A DNA stretch of 64,000 bases from Chloroflexota bacterium (GTDB lineage Bacteria; Chloroflexota; Dehalococcoidia; Tepidiformales; Tepidiformaceae): assembly GCA_026710655.1 (NCBI GenBank), contig JAPOQN010000065.1:1-64000 (forward strand), read 5' to 3'. Each line of letters opens with the position of its first letter. Position 1 is the first letter of the stretch. A program made the position numbers and the translations under genes. Shown piece after piece: positions 41,472 to 50,226 of the stretch. The notes under the pieces are model-generated. The model saw only the letters and a list, made by a program, of their open reading frames with translations. It made no database searches and was not told the DNA's origin.

Positions 41472-43322
41472 CTACTCGACGGTCACGGTCTTGGCGAGGT
41501 TGCGGGGCTGGTCGATGTTGCAGCCGCGGGCCTCGGCGGTGGCGTAGGCGAGCACCTGCAGGGGCACGATCGCGGCCAGCGGCTCGAGGAGGGCGGGGAC
41601 GGATGGCACCGTGAGGGACTCGTTGGCGAGGGCGATGAGCTCGTCGTCGCCCTCGGTGACGACGGCGAGCACCTCGCCGTCGCGAGCGCGAATCTGCTCG
41701 ATGTTGGAGACGATCTTGCTGCGCAGGGCGTGCTGCCCGGCCAGGGCGACGGTGGGGAACCCGGAGTCGATGAGGGCGATGGGGCCGTGTTTCATCTCAC
41801 CCGCGGCGTAGCCCTCGGCGTGGACGTAGGAGAGCTCCTTCATCTTGAGGGCCCCTTCGAGGGCGATGGGGAGGGCTGGTCCGCGCCCGAGGAAGAGGAT
41901 GTGGTCGGTGGTGCGAAAGCGCTCCGCGGCGGCGGCGATGGCGTCGAAGGACTCGAGCTGGCGGCCGACGATCTCGGGCATGGCGGCGAGGTCGCGCACG
42001 TGGCGGGCGAGGTCGTCCTCGCTGATGCGGCCACGGACGCGGGCGGTTTCGAGGGCGAGGGCGAAGAGGGCGGCGATCGAAGTCGTGAACGTCTTGGTGC
42101 TGGCGACGCCCCGTTCGAGCCCGGCGTAGGTGTGGACCGTGCCGTCGGCGACACGGGTGGTCTGGCTGCCGGGGGTGTTGCAGATGGTGATCTGGGGGGC
42201 GCCGGAGGCACGGGCGACGTTCATGGCCTCGAGCACGTCCACGGTCTCGCCCGACTGGCTAACCGAAACGACAAGCGTCTCCGGGCCGAGGACGGGCTCG
42301 CGGTAGCGGAACTCGCTGGCGTTGTCGATGTCCGCGGGGAGGCGGGCGATCTGCTCGAAGTACCAGCGCCCGACCATGGCCGCGTGGAGGCTGGTGCCCA
42401 TCCCCACGAGGAGGACGCGTTCGACCCGCTCCAGCCAGGGGCGGGCCTCGCCGAGGTCGTCGAGGGAGAGGCGGGGGGGCTCGACCGTCATGAGGCCGCC
42501 GATGGTGTCGGCGAGGGCCGCGGGCTGCTCCATGATCTCCTTGCGCATGTAGGTGTCGTAGGCGCCCTTGTCGGCGCTGGCGGGGTCGAGGGAGAGGGTG
42601 CGGGGGACGACATCGGCGGCGGAGCCGTCGAGGCCGGCGTAGTCGACGCGGTCTCCGCTGATGCGCACGAGCTGCCGGTCGGCGAGGAAGGCGACCTCGC
42701 GGGTGTGGGGGAGGAGTGCGGCAAGGTCGCTGGACAGGAGCATCTCGCCCTTGCCGTAGCCGACGACGACGCCGCCGGCGTTGCCGATGCGCGCCCCGAC
42801 CACGATGCCGGGCTCGCGCGGGCTGAGGGCGACGATCGCGTGCGAACCAGTCAGGCGAGCGCAGGCCTCCCGCATGGCCGCGAGGAGGTCGCTGCCGGCA
42901 TCGAGGCGCTCCTCGAGGAGGTGGGCGATGGTCTCGGTGTCGGTCTCGCTATCGAAGGCGTGGCCGCGCCCGGCGAGCTCGGCGCGGAGGGCGGCGTAGT
43001 TCTCGACGATGCCGTTGTGGACGATGACGACATCGCTGCCGCAGCCGGTGTGGGGGTGGGCGTTGGCGTCGCTTGGGGAGCCGTGGGTGGCCCAGCGGGT
43101 GTGACCGATACCCGTGTGGGCGGCGGGCAGGGCGTGCTCGCCGATGGCGCCGTCGAGCTCGGCGATCTTGCCGCGGCGCTTGGCGACGGCGGGCTCGCTT
43201 CCTGCCTCGGGCAGGAGGGCGACGCCGGCCGAGTCGTAACCGCGATATTCCAGGTCGCGCAGGCCGGCCAGCAGGATAGGCGCGGCCTGGCGCGAGCCGG
43301 TGTAGGCGATGATCCCGCACAT
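41472..43322 (-). CDS. glmS: Glutamine--fructose-6-phosphate aminotransferase (isomerising)
   Basis: A 616-residue GlmS making glucosamine-6-phosphate for peptidoglycan. The glutaminase domain starts MCGIIAYTG with catalytic Cys2; HTRWATHG, HNGIVENY and SETDTE are typical. Two SIS domains follow with ISQSGETVDVLEA-type (VSVSQSGETVD) and SYVHAEGYAAGEMKHGPIALID. The end PRNLAKTVTVE is the canonical C-terminus. The 5' leader carries a glmS ribozyme 100 nt upstream of the start, giving feedback control by the product. Confidence 0.97.
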   Translation of the reverse strand: MCGIIAYTGSRQAAPILLAGLRDLEYRGYDSAGVALLPEAGSEPAVAKRRGKIAELDGAIGEHALPAAHTGIGHTRWATHGSPSDANAHPHTGCGSDVVIVHNGIVENYAALRAELAGRGHAFDSETDTETIAHLLEERLDAGSDLLAAMREACARLTGSHAIVALSPREPGIVVGARIGNAGGVVVGYGKGEMLLSSDLAALLPHTREVAFLADRQLVRISGDRVDYAGLDGSAADVVPRTLSLDPASADKGAYDTYMRKEIMEQPAALADTIGGLMTVEPPRLSLDDLGEARPWLERVERVLLVGMGTSLHAAMVGRWYFEQIARLPADIDNASEFRYREPVLGPETLVVSVSQSGETVDVLEAMNVARASGAPQITICNTPGSQTTRVADGTVHTYAGLERGVASTKTFTTSIAALFALALETARVRGRISEDDLARHVRDLAAMPEIVGRQLESFDAIAAAAERFRTTDHILFLGRGPALPIALEGALKMKELSYVHAEGYAAGEMKHGPIALIDSGFPTVALAGQHALRSKIVSNIEQIRARDGEVLAVVTEGDDELIALANESLTVPSVPALLEPLAAIVPLQVLAYATAEARGCNIDQPRNLAKTVTVE

Positions 43323-43419
43323 ACAGCTTCCCCGTGGCGATCGTGGAGACGCACGGGTCTCCGGTCGATGCTCGGTGTGCCTGGTGGGGAGAAGGGCCGC
43401 GAGCCCTTCGCACGTGGCT

Positions 43420-43552
43420 GGTGCTTTGTCAGCCGGTTACCCGACCTGGTTTGTCTCCAGCCTTACGACCGTGCCGCCGGGGGGCCACCCGCCGAATGGT
43501 TCGATTCTGCCCCCGCCTCGTCATCCGCGCGGAACGCGGACCTGGCGCTTGA
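43420..43552 (-). ncRNA. glmS ribozyme riboswitch in the glmS leader
   Basis: Read on the minus strand from about 43552, the sequence shows the conserved elements of the self-cleaving glmS ribozyme in order. The cleavage site is A|GCGCCAG, between 43549 and 43548. P1 follows as TCCGCG-TTCCG-CGCGGA, then TGACGAGG. P2 is GGGGGC/GCCCCC and encloses ATCGAA and TTCGGCGG. After CCCCCGGC come a short P3, GTCGTAAGG and AGACAAACC, and a hairpin with GTAA loop (AGGTCGGGTAACCGGCTG) followed by ACAAAGC. These match the Bacillus subtilis ribozyme element by element. Glucosamine-6-phosphate triggers cleavage and mRNA decay. The start codon is about 100 nt downstream. Confidence 0.93.
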
Positions 43553-43660
43553 CCGATCCCACCTGTTGTCGAATGTGTTTGGGCGCGTCCACCTCCCGGT
43601 AGGTGCTGTCCTGAGTGTCAGGCGGCGCGGGGGCGGAGTCAACGGGTGCGAGGAGGCCAG

Positions 43661-43966
43661 TCAGCTGAAGGCGCGGGGGATGCCGGCGATGCCGAGGAAC
43701 TCGTCCTCCCAGGCAAGGACGGCCTCGATGGCGCGTTCGTCGGTGGGGGAGAGGAGGTGGCTCTGCTCGCGGAAGGCGGCGGCGACGCCTGTTGCGATCT
43801 CGGGGAGGGGGTGGGTCTGGAGGTTCAGCTCACGCTCGGTCGTGAGGATGAGCTCGATCAGTTCGCCGGGGACGAAGAGCCCTTCGTCCTGGATCTGCTC
43901 CCAGATCCACTCAGCGCACTCCTCGAGGAGTGCGCCCTGGAGCTTGCGCCCGCCGCCGTTGCTCAC
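43661..43966 (-). CDS. Small acidic protein of unknown function coupled to nfo
   Basis: A 101-residue acidic, helical protein (LLEECAEWIWEQIQDEG, GELIELILTTERELN, DERAIEAVLAWEDEF). No named family recognised, though small proteins with WIWEQIQ/FVPGELIELIL-type segments occur in high-G+C bacteria. Its ATG overlaps the stop of endonuclease IV by 4 bp, so it is translated with it. Upstream-of-glmS position places its stop just before the start of the glmS ribozyme transcript. Confidence 0.7.
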   Translation of the reverse strand: MSNGGGRKLQGALLEECAEWIWEQIQDEGLFVPGELIELILTTERELNLQTHPLPEIATGVAAAFREQSHLLSPTDERAIEAVLAWEDEFLGIAGIPRAFS

Positions 43967-44832
43967 GAGCCGTCCGGTCCGGGGGCGCCGACTTCCTCGC
44001 GGATGCGCTTGAGGCGGTTCACGTTCTCCTCGTCGGGGCCGTCGCCCTCGATGCCGGGCACCTCGAGCAGCAGGGGGGCATCGCGGAAGGCGGGGTGGGC
44101 GAGGATGGTGCGGAAGCCATCGAGGCCCATGTGCCCGTCGCCGATGTTCTCGTGGCGGTCGCGCACGCCGCCGAGGGGCATCTTGCTGTCGTTGGCGTGG
44201 ACGGCGCGGAGACGGTCAACGCCGATCTCGCGGTCGAACTCCTCCATGGCCAGCTCGCAGCCCTCGCGCTGGGTGATGTCGTAGCCCATGGCGAAGGCGT
44301 GGCAGGTATCGAGGCAGACGCCGATGCGGGGGTGGTCGTCGCAGCCCCGGATGAGCTCGCCGATCTCAGTGAAGGTGGAGCCGATGCCGTTCCCCTGGCC
44401 GGCGTTGTTCTCGATGAGCAGCATGGAGTCGTTGCCGGCGGATTCGAGCACTTCGAGCATGACGCGGCAGATCTGGTCCTTGACGGCGTCGAAGCCGGCG
44501 CCCTTGTGGCTGCCGACGTGGAAGATGGTGCCCTCGACGCCCAGCGTTCCCGCCCACTTCACGTACTGCTTGAGGGAGCCGGCGGAGCGGTTCAGGAGCT
44601 TCTCGTCCTGGGTGCCAAGGTTGACGAGGTAGACGCCGTGGAAGAAGACGGGCACGGGCATGCGCTCGTGCTCCTGGTGGAAGGCGGCGACGGCCTCGTC
44701 ACCGGGGTTGGGGGGGCGCCACTGCTGAGGCGCGGAGATGAAGAGCTGGATGGCCTCGGCGCCGATCTCTTCAGCGCGACCGAAGACGTTCTGGGGGCCT
44801 CCGGAGGAGGAGATGTGTGCTCCGACTCGCAT
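43963..44832 (-). CDS. nfo: Endonuclease IV (AP endonuclease)
   Basis: A 289-residue TIM-barrel AP endonuclease cutting abasic sites in base-excision repair. Zn-binding residues lie in FHGVYLVNLG, IFHVGSHKG, IENNAGQG, CLDTCHAFAMGYD, HANDSKMPLG and RHENIGDGHMGLDGF; EVPG near the end supplies the last Glu. Starts at ATG 44832 (MRVGAHISSSGG is the family N-terminus); the frame is open upstream. It is divergent from csoR, with 76 bp between. Confidence 0.96.
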   Translation of the reverse strand: MRVGAHISSSGGPQNVFGRAEEIGAEAIQLFISAPQQWRPPNPGDEAVAAFHQEHERMPVPVFFHGVYLVNLGTQDEKLLNRSAGSLKQYVKWAGTLGVEGTIFHVGSHKGAGFDAVKDQICRVMLEVLESAGNDSMLLIENNAGQGNGIGSTFTEIGELIRGCDDHPRIGVCLDTCHAFAMGYDITQREGCELAMEEFDREIGVDRLRAVHANDSKMPLGGVRDRHENIGDGHMGLDGFRTILAHPAFRDAPLLLEVPGIEGDGPDEENVNRLKRIREEVGAPGPDGS

Positions 44833-44877
44833 GGGACGAGTGTACGCGGGGACCGCGCCGCGCGCAGAGCTGATAGG

Positions 44878-44894
44878 ATAGGGGGGTACCCTAT
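44878..44894. promoter_or_regulatory. Candidate CsoR operator
   Basis: ATAGGG-GGGTA-CCCTAT is a perfect 6-bp inverted repeat with a 5-bp spacer, 14 bp upstream of the csoR start. CsoR operators are G/C-tract inverted repeats of this kind overlapping the promoter. The inference is copper-responsive autorepression of csoR-copZ-copA, possibly also of the divergent nfo. Confidence 0.65.
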
Positions 44895-44908
44895 TAGGGA
44901 GGGCGCAC

Positions 44909-45226
44909 ATGCTCCCTGAAACACAGCAGCAGGCCAGCCGCCGGCTCAAGATCATCGCGGGGCAGATCGATGCGCTGCAGAAGCAGGTCGAGGAAGATCG
45001 CTACTGCGTCGACCTGCTCGACCTGTCGCTGTCGGTGCAGCGCGCGCTGCGCAGCCTCGACGCGCTCGTGCTCGAGGGGCACCTGCGCACGCACGTCATC
45101 GAGCAGGTGACGAACGGGGAGTCGGAGCGCGCCGTGCGCGAACTCCTGCGCGTCTACAAGATCCAAGGGCCCGCGGAACAGACGGCGGGCGCCACAGCAA
45201 CGGCACACGGAGGACACGATGCCTGA
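44909..45226 (+). CDS. csoR: CsoR-family metal-sensing repressor with a C-H-H ligand set
   Basis: A 105-residue all-helical CsoR/RcnR-family repressor (RRLKIIAGQIDALQKQV, DRYCVDLLDLSLSVQRAL). Copper CsoR uses Cys-His-Cys; aligned here they are Cys33 (RYCVD), His58 and His62 (EGHLRTHV), so the third ligand is His, as in nickel/cobalt RcnR, though RcnR's N-terminal His is absent. The operon (copZ, copA) is copper-type, so Cu(I) remains the likely signal. GGGAGGG precedes the ATG. Overlaps copZ by 8 bp. Confidence 0.9.
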   Translation: MLPETQQQASRRLKIIAGQIDALQKQVEEDRYCVDLLDLSLSVQRALRSLDALVLEGHLRTHVIEQVTNGESERAVRELLRVYKIQGPAEQTAGATATAHGGHDA

Positions 45227-45437
45227 AACAGTCGAGCTCAAAGTCGATGGGATGACCTGTGACCACTGCGTTCGCGCGGTGACGGAAGCGATTAGCGGCG
45301 TGGAGGGCGTAACCGAAGCGAGCGTCGATCTGGACGCCGGGTCGGCCACGCTGACCGGGGAAGGCGTCGACATGACAGCGGTGGTGGCCGCGATCGTGGA
45401 AGAGGGGTACGAGGCCGCGCCGCAAGCCGCTTCATGA
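45219..45437 (+). CDS. copZ: CopZ-type copper chaperone (HMA domain)
   Basis: A 72-residue HMA protein: LKVDGMTCDHC with Cys14 and Cys17 binding Cu(I), then VEGVTEASVDLDAGSATL and a final helix-strand with EEGYEA. It delivers copper to CopA and CsoR. It overlaps csoR by 8 bp and copA by 4 bp. Confidence 0.93.
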   Translation: MPETVELKVDGMTCDHCVRAVTEAISGVEGVTEASVDLDAGSATLTGEGVDMTAVVAAIVEEGYEAAPQAAS

Positions 45438-47767
45438 CGAGTCCGGAGGGCGCCGTCACCCTGCGAATCGGGGGGATGACGTGCGCCTCGTGCGTGCGGC
45501 GCGTCGAGCGGGCGCTCAACCGCGTTGAAGGCGTGGATGAGGCGAGCGTGAACTTCGCCACGTCGACGGCGCGCGTGTCACTGGGGGAGGCGATCGGGGC
45601 AGACCCGCTAGTGGCGGCCGTCGAGCGGGCGGGCTACGACGCCGCCGAGCTCGAAGCCGGCGCGGATCCTGCGGAGGAGCCGGACCGGGTGCGGATGGCG
45701 ATGCTGGCGGTGGGGGGCGTGCTCGCCGTCCCCGTCATCATCGCGAGCATGGGGATGGACATCGCCGGGCTGGCGCTGTTCGGCAGCGAGCCGGTCACGG
45801 GGTGGCTGCTGCTGGGTGGGGCGGGAGTCGTGCAGGGGCTGCTCGGGTGGCGGTTCTACCGGGCCTCGCTGCCGGCCCTGCGAGCGCTCACGCCGAACAT
45901 GGACGTGCTGGTGGCGCTGGGCACGACGGTCGCGTTCGTGTTTAGCGCGTGGGTGGTGCTGTTCGACCGCAGCGAAGCGATGTTCTTCGACGTGAGCGCG
46001 GCGGTGCTGCTGTTCGTGAGCCTGGGGCGCTTCTTCGAGGACCGGGCACGGGCGAGCTCGGGCGGCGCCATCCGGGCCCTGCTGGGGCTGGCGGCCAAGT
46101 CTGTGAACGTGCTGCGGGAGGGCCGGGAGGAAGCCGTGCCGCTCGAACAGGTTGCGGTGGGAGACGTGTTCCGGGTGCGGCCGGGCGAGCGGGTCGCGCT
46201 GGACGGGGTGGTGCGAGCAGGGCGGAGCGCGCTGGACGAATCGCTGCTGACGGGGGAGTCGATGCCGGTCGAGCGGGGGCCGGGGGAGACGGTCGTGGGC
46301 GGGGCGCTCAACCAGCACGGCGTGATCGAGGTGGAGGCGACGGCGGTGGGGGAGGACACGGTGCTGCAGCGGATGGCGGCGCTGGTAGCGGAGGCGCAGG
46401 GGTCGCGGGCGCCGGTGGAGCGGGTGGTGGACGCGGTGGCGGCTGTGTTCGTACCGATCGTGCTGGTGCTGGCGCTGGGAACCTTCCTGGGGTGGGGCTT
46501 CCTCGGCGACTCGTACGTGGGAGCGATGGTCTTCTCGGTCGCGGTGCTGGTAATCGCCTGTCCCTGCGCCCTTGGGCTGGCGACGCCGACCGCGATCGTT
46601 GCGGGGACGGGGATGGGGGCAGAGCGCGGCATCCTGATTCGCAACGCCGAGGCGCTGGAGACCGCTGCGCGCATCGACGCGGTCGTGCTCGACAAGACGG
46701 GGACGCTCACCGAGGGCCGCCCGGAGCTGGTGGAGGTCGCGGCGGCGACGGGGTTCGGGGAGGAGGTGCTGGCGCTGGCGGCGGCGGTGGAGACGCTGAG
46801 CGAGCACCCGCTGAGCGCGGCGGTGGTGGAGGCGGCAGAGGGGCGGGGGCTGGCGATCGAGGCGGCGAGCGGATTCGAGGCGCTGCCGGGGGCGGGTCTG
46901 ACAGGGGAAGTCAGCGGGCGGGGCGTGCTCATCGGAGCGCGGCGGCTGTTCGAGGAGCGGGGCATCGTCCTGGACGCGGATGCCGAGGCCACGCTATCCA
47001 GACTGGAGGGGGAGGGGCGGACAACCTCGTTGCTTGCGGTCGACGGGGCGTACGCGGGGACGCTCGCCTTCGCCGACCCGCTGAAGGCGAGCGCGGCACA
47101 GGCAGTCGCGACGCTGCGATCGCTGGGGGTGCGGACGATCATGGCGAGCGGCGACAACGAGCGGAGCGCGCTGGCGGCCGCCCGCGCCCTCGGCATCGAC
47201 GAGGTGCACGCAGGGCTGCGTCCGGAGGAGAAGCTGGCGCTCGTGCGCGACTTGCAGGGGCAGGGGCAGGGGCTGCGGGTGGGGGTGGCGGGAGACGGAA
47301 TCAACGACGCGGCCGCGCTCGCGCAGGCCGACGTCAGTATCGCAATGAGCACGGGCGCCGACGCCGCTATCGAGGCGAGCGACATCACGCTCCTGCACGG
47401 CGACATCGCCCGGATCGCGGAGGCGATCCTGCTGAGCCGCGCGACGCTGAGGACCATCCGCCAGAACCTCGGGTGGGCGTTCGGCTACAACGTGATCGCT
47501 ATCCCGATCGCGATGGCCGGGCTGCTGAACCCGATCGTGGCGGGCGGGGCGATGGCGCTGAGCTCGGTAAGCGTCATGGCGAACAGCCTGAGGCTGCGCA
47601 CGCAGCGCCGGCGCATCGTCGAGGCGAGCGGCAACGCCTACGCCGGTTCGGGGGAGGGGTTCGCGAGCCTCAACCGCGGTCCGCTGCTGGCGCTGGCGTC
47701 GATCGTGGTCGTGCTACTGGCGCCGTTCGTCGTGTTCACGGGCATCGATCGGGCGTGGTGGGGGTAA
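45434..47767 (+). CDS. copA: Copper-exporting P1B-type ATPase
   Basis: A 777-residue Cu(I) efflux ATPase. One N-terminal HMA domain (GGMTCASC), then transmembrane helices, actuator motif LLTGESMPV, the membrane CPC site in [14 protein letters not shown], phosphorylation loop [11 protein letters not shown] motif EHPLSAA, and hinge [10 protein letters not shown]. The C-terminal helices have YNVIAIPIA and [15 protein letters not shown], with a further TM at the very end. Length and motifs are complete. It is the third gene of the csoR-copZ-copA operon. Confidence 0.96.
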   Translation: MTSPEGAVTLRIGGMTCASCVRRVERALNRVEGVDEASVNFATSTARVSLGEAIGADPLVAAVERAGYDAAELEAGADPAEEPDRVRMAMLAVGGVLAVPVIIASMGMDIAGLALFGSEPVTGWLLLGGAGVVQGLLGWRFYRASLPALRALTPNMDVLVALGTTVAFVFSAWVVLFDRSEAMFFDVSAAVLLFVSLGRFFEDRARASSGGAIRALLGLAAKSVNVLREGREEAVPLEQVAVGDVFRVRPGERVALDGVVRAGRSALDESLLTGESMPVERGPGETVVGGALNQHGVIEVEATAVGEDTVLQRMAALVAEAQGSRAPVERVVDAVAAVFVPIVLVLALGTFLGWGFLGDSYVGAMVFSVAVLVIACPCALGLATPTAIVAGTGMGAERGILIRNAEALETAARIDAVVLDKTGTLTEGRPELVEVAAATGFGEEVLALAAAVETLSEHPLSAAVVEAAEGRGLAIEAASGFEALPGAGLTGEVSGRGVLIGARRLFEERGIVLDADAEATLSRLEGEGRTTSLLAVDGAYAGTLAFADPLKASAAQAVATLRSLGVRTIMASGDNERSALAAARALGIDEVHAGLRPEEKLALVRDLQGQGQGLRVGVAGDGINDAAALAQADVSIAMSTGADAAIEASDITLLHGDIARIAEAILLSRATLRTIRQNLGWAFGYNVIAIPIAMAGLLNPIVAGGAMALSSVSVMANSLRLRTQRRRIVEASGNAYAGSGEGFASLNRGPLLALASIVVVLLAPFVVFTGIDRAWWG

Positions 47768-47813
47768 GCGGGGCGCTATCGCCGTTTACGGGAGTCGGGA
47801 TACACTCCGGGGC

Positions 47814-48965
47814 ATGAAGCGAGCAGAAACGCGTGCGGTGAAAGCGGGTTCGGTCACGATTGGCGGCGGGGCGCCCGTTGTCGTGCAGTCGATGGCGGCG
47901 ACGAAGACGCAGAACGTCGAGGCAACCATCGACCAGGTGAAGATGATCCACGGGGCGGGCGCCGGCCTGGTGCGCGTGGCCGTCGACAGCCGCAAGGACG
48001 TCGAATGCCTGGCGCAGGTGCGCGAGGCGGTTCCCGAGGCGAACTTCGTGGTCGACCTGCAGGAGAGCTACCGGCTGGTGACGCAGGTCGCGCCGCACGT
48101 CGACAAGGTTCGCTACAACCCCGGCCACCTGTACCACCACGAGAAGTCGAAGCCGGTAGCGGAGAAGGTCGCGTTCATCGCGGAGACGGCGGGTGAGCAC
48201 GACTGCGCCATTCGCGTGGGGGTGAACTGCGGCTCGGTGGACCCGGCCATGGACGAGAAGTACGAGGGTGCGGACGAGCCCGGGCTGGAGGGCGTATCGG
48301 CGATGGTCGAGAGCGCGCTGGAACACACGCAGATGCTCGACGACATCGGCTTCACGCGGTACGTGGTTTCGATGAAGGACAGCGATCCGCGCAAGGTGAT
48401 CGCGGGGAACAAGCGGTTCGCGGAGGCGCGTCCGGAGATTCCCCTGCACCTGGGCGTGACCGAGGCAGGGATGCCGCCGGAGGGCATCATCAAGACGCGC
48501 ATCGCCTTCGAGCAGCTCCTGAGCCAGGGCGTGGGCGACACGATCCGTGTCTCGCTGACGCTGCCGTTCGCGGAGAAGTGGCGCGAGGTGGAGGCGGGGA
48601 AGTCGATCCTGGACGACATCGAGGCGGGGCGCTTCCGCTCGGTGCCGGAATTCCTCGAGGGCGGGCTGAACATCATCAGCTGCCCGAGCTGCAGCCGCGT
48701 CGAGAACGAGGCGTTCATCGAGCTCGCGCAGGACGTGAAGACGATGACGGCCTACGCGAAAGAGCACGACATAACGATCGCGGTCATGGGCTGCCGGGTG
48801 AACGGTCCGGGCGAGACCGACGACGCCGACCTGGGGCTCTGGTGCGCGCCGACGTTCGTGAACCTGAAACGGGGCGAGGACGAGTTGGGCGCCTACCCGT
48901 ACGACGAGGTGCTGGGACGCCTGAAGGTGGAGCTGGACACGCTGATAGCGGAGAAGGCCGGCTAG
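47814..48965 (+). CDS. ispG: (E)-4-hydroxy-3-methylbut-2-enyl-diphosphate synthase
   Basis: A 383-residue IspG/GcpE, penultimate enzyme of the MEP isoprenoid pathway. N-terminal barrel: [39 protein letters not shown]. The [4Fe-4S] ligands are in ISCPSCSR and [10 protein letters not shown], the usual Cys-x2-Cys ... Cys plus Glu arrangement. Starts at ATG 47814. dxs and a polyprenyl synthase lie 8 kb downstream. Confidence 0.97.
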   Translation: MKRAETRAVKAGSVTIGGGAPVVVQSMAATKTQNVEATIDQVKMIHGAGAGLVRVAVDSRKDVECLAQVREAVPEANFVVDLQESYRLVTQVAPHVDKVRYNPGHLYHHEKSKPVAEKVAFIAETAGEHDCAIRVGVNCGSVDPAMDEKYEGADEPGLEGVSAMVESALEHTQMLDDIGFTRYVVSMKDSDPRKVIAGNKRFAEARPEIPLHLGVTEAGMPPEGIIKTRIAFEQLLSQGVGDTIRVSLTLPFAEKWREVEAGKSILDDIEAGRFRSVPEFLEGGLNIISCPSCSRVENEAFIELAQDVKTMTAYAKEHDITIAVMGCRVNGPGETDDADLGLWCAPTFVNLKRGEDELGAYPYDEVLGRLKVELDTLIAEKAG

Positions 48966-48980
48966 CGAGGGCGGGTCTCC

Positions 48981-49490
48981 CTAAAAGGGCAGTCCCTTTT
49001 CACCCTGCACGCCCCTGAGGGCGGCGATCTCGCCCCAGTGGCTGGCGACGTGGGCGACACCCACGTTGGCAAGCATATCGATGGCGCGTTGCTCGCCCAT
49101 GGGCGTTTCCATCGCCTTCTCCAGCAGGTCGTCGGGAGCCTCCAAGAGGAACGCGTCGGTCGCTGCCTGCACGGCCGCGGCGTAGTCGCGGACCGTCGCG
49201 AGGTCGAAGCGCTTGTCCGCCCACGACGAGGCGTCGCGGGGGCCCGCCGCTTCCAGGCCCAGCTTCCCGTCCCACCCGTCTGACTCGAGCAGCGTCGGAC
49301 GGCCCTGGACGAGCCCGTGGACGATGCCGTCCTGGGTGATGGCGATGTGGGCGTAGATGGCGGAGATGGGGCTGATGGCCCAGCCCTCGCCGCGATGGTC
49401 GGCTGTCTCTTGCGAACAGTCGCTCATCGTGCCGGCGAGGAGTTGGTGGATCCACGCGAACTGCGCGCGCAGAAGGTCACGGGCATCCAT
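48981..49490 (-). CDS. DinB-like four-helix protein
   Basis: A 169-residue protein of the DinB/YfiT-like superfamily. It has the helical outline LLRAQFAWIHQLLAG, IYAHIAITQDGIVHG and VAHVASHWGEIAALRG, with His residues at positions expected for the metal triad (one in the first, one in the second region and two in the last). Members often act as thiol transferases (bacillithiol or mycothiol) or as metal hydrolases; which applies here is open. Converges on ispG. Confidence 0.72.
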   Translation of the reverse strand: MDARDLLRAQFAWIHQLLAGTMSDCSQETADHRGEGWAISPISAIYAHIAITQDGIVHGLVQGRPTLLESDGWDGKLGLEAAGPRDASSWADKRFDLATVRDYAAAVQAATDAFLLEAPDDLLEKAMETPMGEQRAIDMLANVGVAHVASHWGEIAALRGVQGEKGLPF

Positions 49491-49548
49491 GGGGGTTCCT
49501 TTCTGTCTCTGTCGGCGCGGCCACGGGGGGGCGCCGGGGGCGAGCCTA

Positions 49549-49734
49549 CTACTTCTCGGCGAGGATGCCTTCGACGTAGGTCCTGAAGGCCCACTTGAAG
49601 GGCGTGAAGTCCATGTCCTGGAACATGAGGTCGGCGTTCTTGCGGGTGATGTCGCGTTCTTCGCCGCATCGCCGGCAGACCAGGCTGTCGACGGGTTCCT
49701 TCATGATGGGCCAGACGTGCTTGCACTTCGGCAT
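49549..49734 (-). CDS. Small zinc-finger-like protein
   Basis: A 61-residue protein with a CxH ... CxxC set (CKHVW near the start, VCRRCGEER in the middle), suggestive of one zinc-binding site, followed by a helical, aromatic C-terminus (FQDMDFTPFKWAF). No function assigned. Reasonable start at ATG 49734 behind GGAGGGT. The gene lies upstream of the DinB-like gene on the same strand. Confidence 0.65.
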   Translation of the reverse strand: MPKCKHVWPIMKEPVDSLVCRRCGEERDITRKNADLMFQDMDFTPFKWAFRTYVEGILAEK

Positions 49735-49764
49735 CGGACCCTCCCCGCGGGGCAGGATACCAAC

Positions 49765-49788
49765 GAGGCCCCGCGCTTGCGGGGCCTC
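49765..49788. terminator. Strong stem-loop downstream of tmRNA
   Basis: GAGGCCCCGC-GCTT-GCGGGGCCTC is a perfect 10-bp stem with a tetraloop, placed 12 bp after the tmRNA 3' end (minus strand). The plus-strand side is followed by GTTGTTGTT, the minus-strand side is less T-rich. It probably ends the smpB-tmRNA transcript. Confidence 0.7.
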
Positions 49789-49800
49789 GCTCGTTGTTGT

Positions 49801-50166
49801 TGGTGGAGACGCGGGAGAATCGAACTCCCGGTCCAGCCAGGGTCTGCTCCGGATTGTCCTACAGGCTTTCCCACCAGTTGGGGTCTCGTTCCGTCGCTCC
49901 GCAGGTGGGGGGCGAATACGATGGAACCAGCCGATGAATCTTAGGTGAGTCGTATCGGCGTCAACTCACAGCGCCCCGGCTTTTATGGCGCCTCACCGTG
50001 CTCCGTCGGGGAGGGGGCTATCGGTGAGACGTCTCACGGGTTAAGCCGCGAGAGCGAGTTCGCGATCTTCGGCGCTTACTCAAATGGCCGCCGGTTTAAC
50101 GAGGGTGACGACCAACCTCGGCCTGCTACCCGGTTACGTTCCCTCCTGTCGATACCTTTCGTCCCC
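49801..50166 (-). ncRNA. ssrA: Transfer-messenger RNA (tmRNA)
   Basis: The 5' end GGGGACG (50166 downward) pairs with the 3' CGTCTCC before ACCA, forming the tRNA-like acceptor stem. The T arm reads CGGGAG-TTCGATT-CTCCCG. The tag reading frame lies at 50073-50041 on the minus strand: GCC GAA GAT ... GCT TAA, encoding AEDRELALAA, with the usual hydrophobic ALAA ending. Length 366 nt is normal. With SmpB it rescues stalled ribosomes and tags the nascent chain. smpB lies directly upstream on the same strand. Confidence 0.95.
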
Positions 50167-50226
50167 AATTGCTGCTATCCAGCGTAGCACAGACGTTTTG
50201 CGACACAAGCGGGGGACGGCAGCGCC

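Noticed and set aside
43391-43409. GAAGGGC-N5-GCCCTTC stem between the ribozyme and glmS read as a terminator
   Set aside because: No T-run on the minus strand after the stem; it is more likely an ordinary leader hairpin.
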